Source: Acidimicrobiia bacterium
Lineage (GTDB): Bacteria; Actinomycetota; Acidimicrobiia; Spongiisociales; JAHEDJ01
Direction: 5' to 3'
Length of the DNA: 22,668 nt
NCBI GenBank assembly: GCA_030598025.1
Contig: JAUVQS010000009.1
Span: 1-22,668 of the forward strand
This document shows, in pieces, positions 21,555 to 22,668 of this stretch. The notes under the pieces are model-generated. The model did not search any database and was not told where the DNA came from. It worked only from the letters and a program-made list of their open reading frames with translations. Both the position numbers and the translations under genes were made by a program. Every line of letters begins with the position of its first letter. The first letter of the stretch is position 1.

Positions 21555-22175
21555 CTACAGCGTTCCAAATAGCCTGTCGCCCATGTCGCCCAGGCCGGGT
21601 TCGATGTAGTAGGTGTCACTCAAGCCGCGATCGAGGCCCGCAGTGACGACCCGCACATCTGGATGGTCTCTCTCCATCCGCGCCACACCCTCAGGAGCGG
21701 CGACGACGCAGAGTGCAATGATCTCGTGCGCCCCATTGGCCTTGACCTTGTCAACCGCCCAGGACAACGATCCGCCGGTGGCGAGCATCGGCTCGAGGAT
21801 GATCACCCTGGCGTCTTTCAGGTCCGGGAACTTGGTGTAGTACTCCTGGGGGAGAGCAGTTTCCTCGTCTCGCTGGACGCCGGCGTATCCGACGGTGACG
21901 TCCGGAAGAAGGTCGATCACCGCGTCGAGCAATCCGAGTCCAGCGCGCAGAACCGCAACCGCGACCAGATTGCGCCCGATCCGATAACCGGTTGTCTCTT
22001 CGAGGGGCGTTCGGATTGGAGCTTCAGTGAGGTCCAGGTCGGAGGTCGCCTCCATCAGCAGCGTATACGCGAGCCGTCGGGTGGTCTCTCGGAACATCTC
22101 GGGAGGAGTCGACTCGTCTCGAAGTGTCGACAGATAATGGCGGGTGAGGGGATGATCAACGACCGTGATGCTCAA
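21555..22175 (-). CDS. upp: Uracil phosphoribosyltransferase
   Basis: The enzyme joins uracil and PRPP to give UMP. The 206-residue protein begins SITVVDHPLTRHYLSTLRDE, as in the family, and has YRIGRNLVAVAVLRAGLGLLDAV (64-86), GVQRDEETALPQEYYTKFP, the PRPP loop VIILEPMLATGGS (124-136), and the C-terminal DRGLSDTYYIEPGLGDMGDRLFG with the uracil-binding stretch. The PRPP loop starts with Glu128 where the family normally has Asp (DPMLATGG), a conservative change. TTG 22175 is preceded by AGGAG at 6 nt, and no ATG is near. It recycles uracil freed by the downstream pyrimidine phosphorylase. Confidence 0.96.
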   Translation of the reverse strand: MSITVVDHPLTRHYLSTLRDESTPPEMFRETTRRLAYTLLMEATSDLDLTEAPIRTPLEETTGYRIGRNLVAVAVLRAGLGLLDAVIDLLPDVTVGYAGVQRDEETALPQEYYTKFPDLKDARVIILEPMLATGGSLSWAVDKVKANGAHEIIALCVVAAPEGVARMERDHPDVRVVTAGLDRGLSDTYYIEPGLGDMGDRLFGTL

Positions 22176-22202
22176 CTCGGGCTCCTGTGGACGGGTGCCC
22201 TC

Positions 22203-22208
22203 AATCTA
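22203..22208 (-). promoter_or_regulatory. Candidate -10 box of upp
   Basis: On the minus strand TAGATT (TANNNT) lies 27 nt before the TTG start. The implied start near 22196 leaves a leader of about 21 nt containing AGGAG. No -35 match was seen. Confidence 0.35.
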
Positions 22209-22308
22209 GTGCGGGTGATTCAAGGCATTGCGAAGCGGTGCCATCGTCGGTGGCCCTGCTCTCGTTCTGGGCCGATCTAGCATCGGTTGGTCAGCGTTCG
22301 GAGCTCAT

Positions 22309-22440
22309 TTGACGGGTCGAGACCAGATTCTTCGTGATGCCCACGCGGTGTTTCTACCCGCTATCGACGAAACCTCGACTCCCGGCTATGTCGCTGAACA
22401 CTTGTCCCGTGGTGGAACTTCGCTGCTGATCGGCGAGTCA
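22309..22440 (+). pseudogene. Possible N-terminal remnant of a gene, perhaps a GH3-type protein
   Basis: In the frame starting at TTG 22309 (CGGAG 5 nt upstream) the translation reads LTGRDQILRDAHAVFLPAIDETSTPGYVAEHLSRGGTSLLIGES in short, protein-like blocks: an Ala/Leu-rich start, a 'VFLPAIDET' strand, then 'LSRGGTSLLIGES'. This resembles the N-terminus of some actinobacterial GH3/beta-N-acetylhexosaminidase-like proteins, from memory. After about 22440 the frame stays open but becomes Arg/Pro-rich and overlaps the next gene in another frame, so the rest is missing. I am unsure of the family; it may be chance coding-like sequence. The rest of the gap 22176-22498 holds nothing else I recognise. 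Confidence 0.35.
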
Positions 22441-22486
22441 CGCCCTCGACGACCGCCCAGTCGCCCGTGTCTGTTTCCCGACGGCC

Positions 22487-22492
22487 TAGGGT
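22487..22492 (+). promoter_or_regulatory. Candidate -10 box of the right-edge oxidoreductase gene, leaderless
   Basis: TAGGGT (TANNNT) ends 6 nt before the ATG at 22499 and there is no Shine-Dalgarno, the same geometry as the DUF222 and ATL genes in this window. Confidence 0.35.
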
Positions 22493-22498
22493 GCGGAC

Positions 22499-22668
22499 AT
22501 GGACGCAATGAATCACCGCATCACCCTTGCCGAACGACCCGTGGGCGCCGTCGCCGAAAGCTGCTTCGCCCGCGACGATGTTCCCGTGCCATCTCCAGGA
22601 CCAGGCGAGTTTCTGGTGGAGGTCAAGTGGCTATCGATCGATCCGACGATTCGGGGTTGGATGGCCTA
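22499..22668 (+). CDS. NADP-dependent oxidoreductase (MDR superfamily, CurA-like), N-terminal part, runs off right edge
   Basis: I read 56 codons by hand from ATG 22499 to the window end with no stop. The sequence NHRITLAERPVGAVAES, the VPVPSPGPGEFLVEVKWLSID segment and PTIRGWMA match the start of the CurA / PTGR / leukotriene-B4-dehydrogenase-like branch of medium-chain reductases (compare NR..L..RP.G......F, PxPGPGEVLV, LSxDPxMRGxM). These reduce the C=C bond of enones using NADPH. A second ATG at 22508 could be the start instead. The NADPH-binding domain lies outside the window, so substrate cannot be judged. Confidence 0.85.
   Translation, partial: MDAMNHRITLAERPVGAVAESCFARDDVPVPSPGPGEFLVEVKWLSIDPTIRGWMA

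Overview
The window is a GC-rich bacterial chromosome segment made almost entirely of conserved housekeeping genes. The gene order (rpmB, fakA-like, recG, rsmD, coaD, coiled-coil gene, yceD/DUF177, rpmF, plsX, rnc, mutM, acyP, smc, ftsY), the frequent GTG/TTG starts, the start codons with a TANNNT box 6-7 nt upstream, and a DUF222 (13E12-type) gene point to Actinomycetota. An Acidimicrobiia-like lineage is my best guess, but that is inference from style and synteny, not from a search.

Layout. (1) 1-430: a minus-strand DUF222/HNH-type gene runs off the left edge. (2) 431-1197: a gene-free, hairpin-rich stretch with heptamer repeats, three copies of a GC-rich palindromic unit, copy 1 of a structured repeat, an 18-bp perfect inverted repeat, and a motif like a tRNA 3' end. 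(3) 1198-1608, minus strand: rpmB followed by a cold-shock-like small protein. (4) 1704-15673, plus strand: a long run of genes for fatty-acid activation, replication-fork rescue, 16S rRNA methylation, CoA synthesis, division/polarity (probable SepIVA-type), 23S/L32/lipid genes, RNase III, base-excision repair, acylphosphatase, SMC condensin, SRP receptor and cytidine deaminase. Many junctions are 4-bp ATGA/GTGA overlaps, which suggests translational coupling. (5) 15674-16063: a second gene-free stretch with copy 2 of the structured repeat and a strong hairpin at the end of the facing operon. (6) 16064-17780, minus strand: etfB-etfA. (7) 17875-22175, minus strand: a nucleoside/base salvage group (upp, an alkyltransferase-like gene, deoB, deoA, punA). 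With cdd at 15.3 kb it covers deamination, phosphorolysis, pentose-phosphate isomerisation and uracil recapture. (8) 22176-22668: a spacer with a possible gene remnant, then the start of an NADP-dependent MDR-family oxidoreductase that runs off the right edge.

I see no clear new multi-gene system. The points most worth a second look are the structured intergenic repeat, which keeps its stems while changing loops and swaps one hairpin; a Cys-to-Asp change in the MutM zinc finger; a hairpin that buries the mutM ribosome-binding site; and the repeat/inverted-repeat cluster beside the DUF222 gene.
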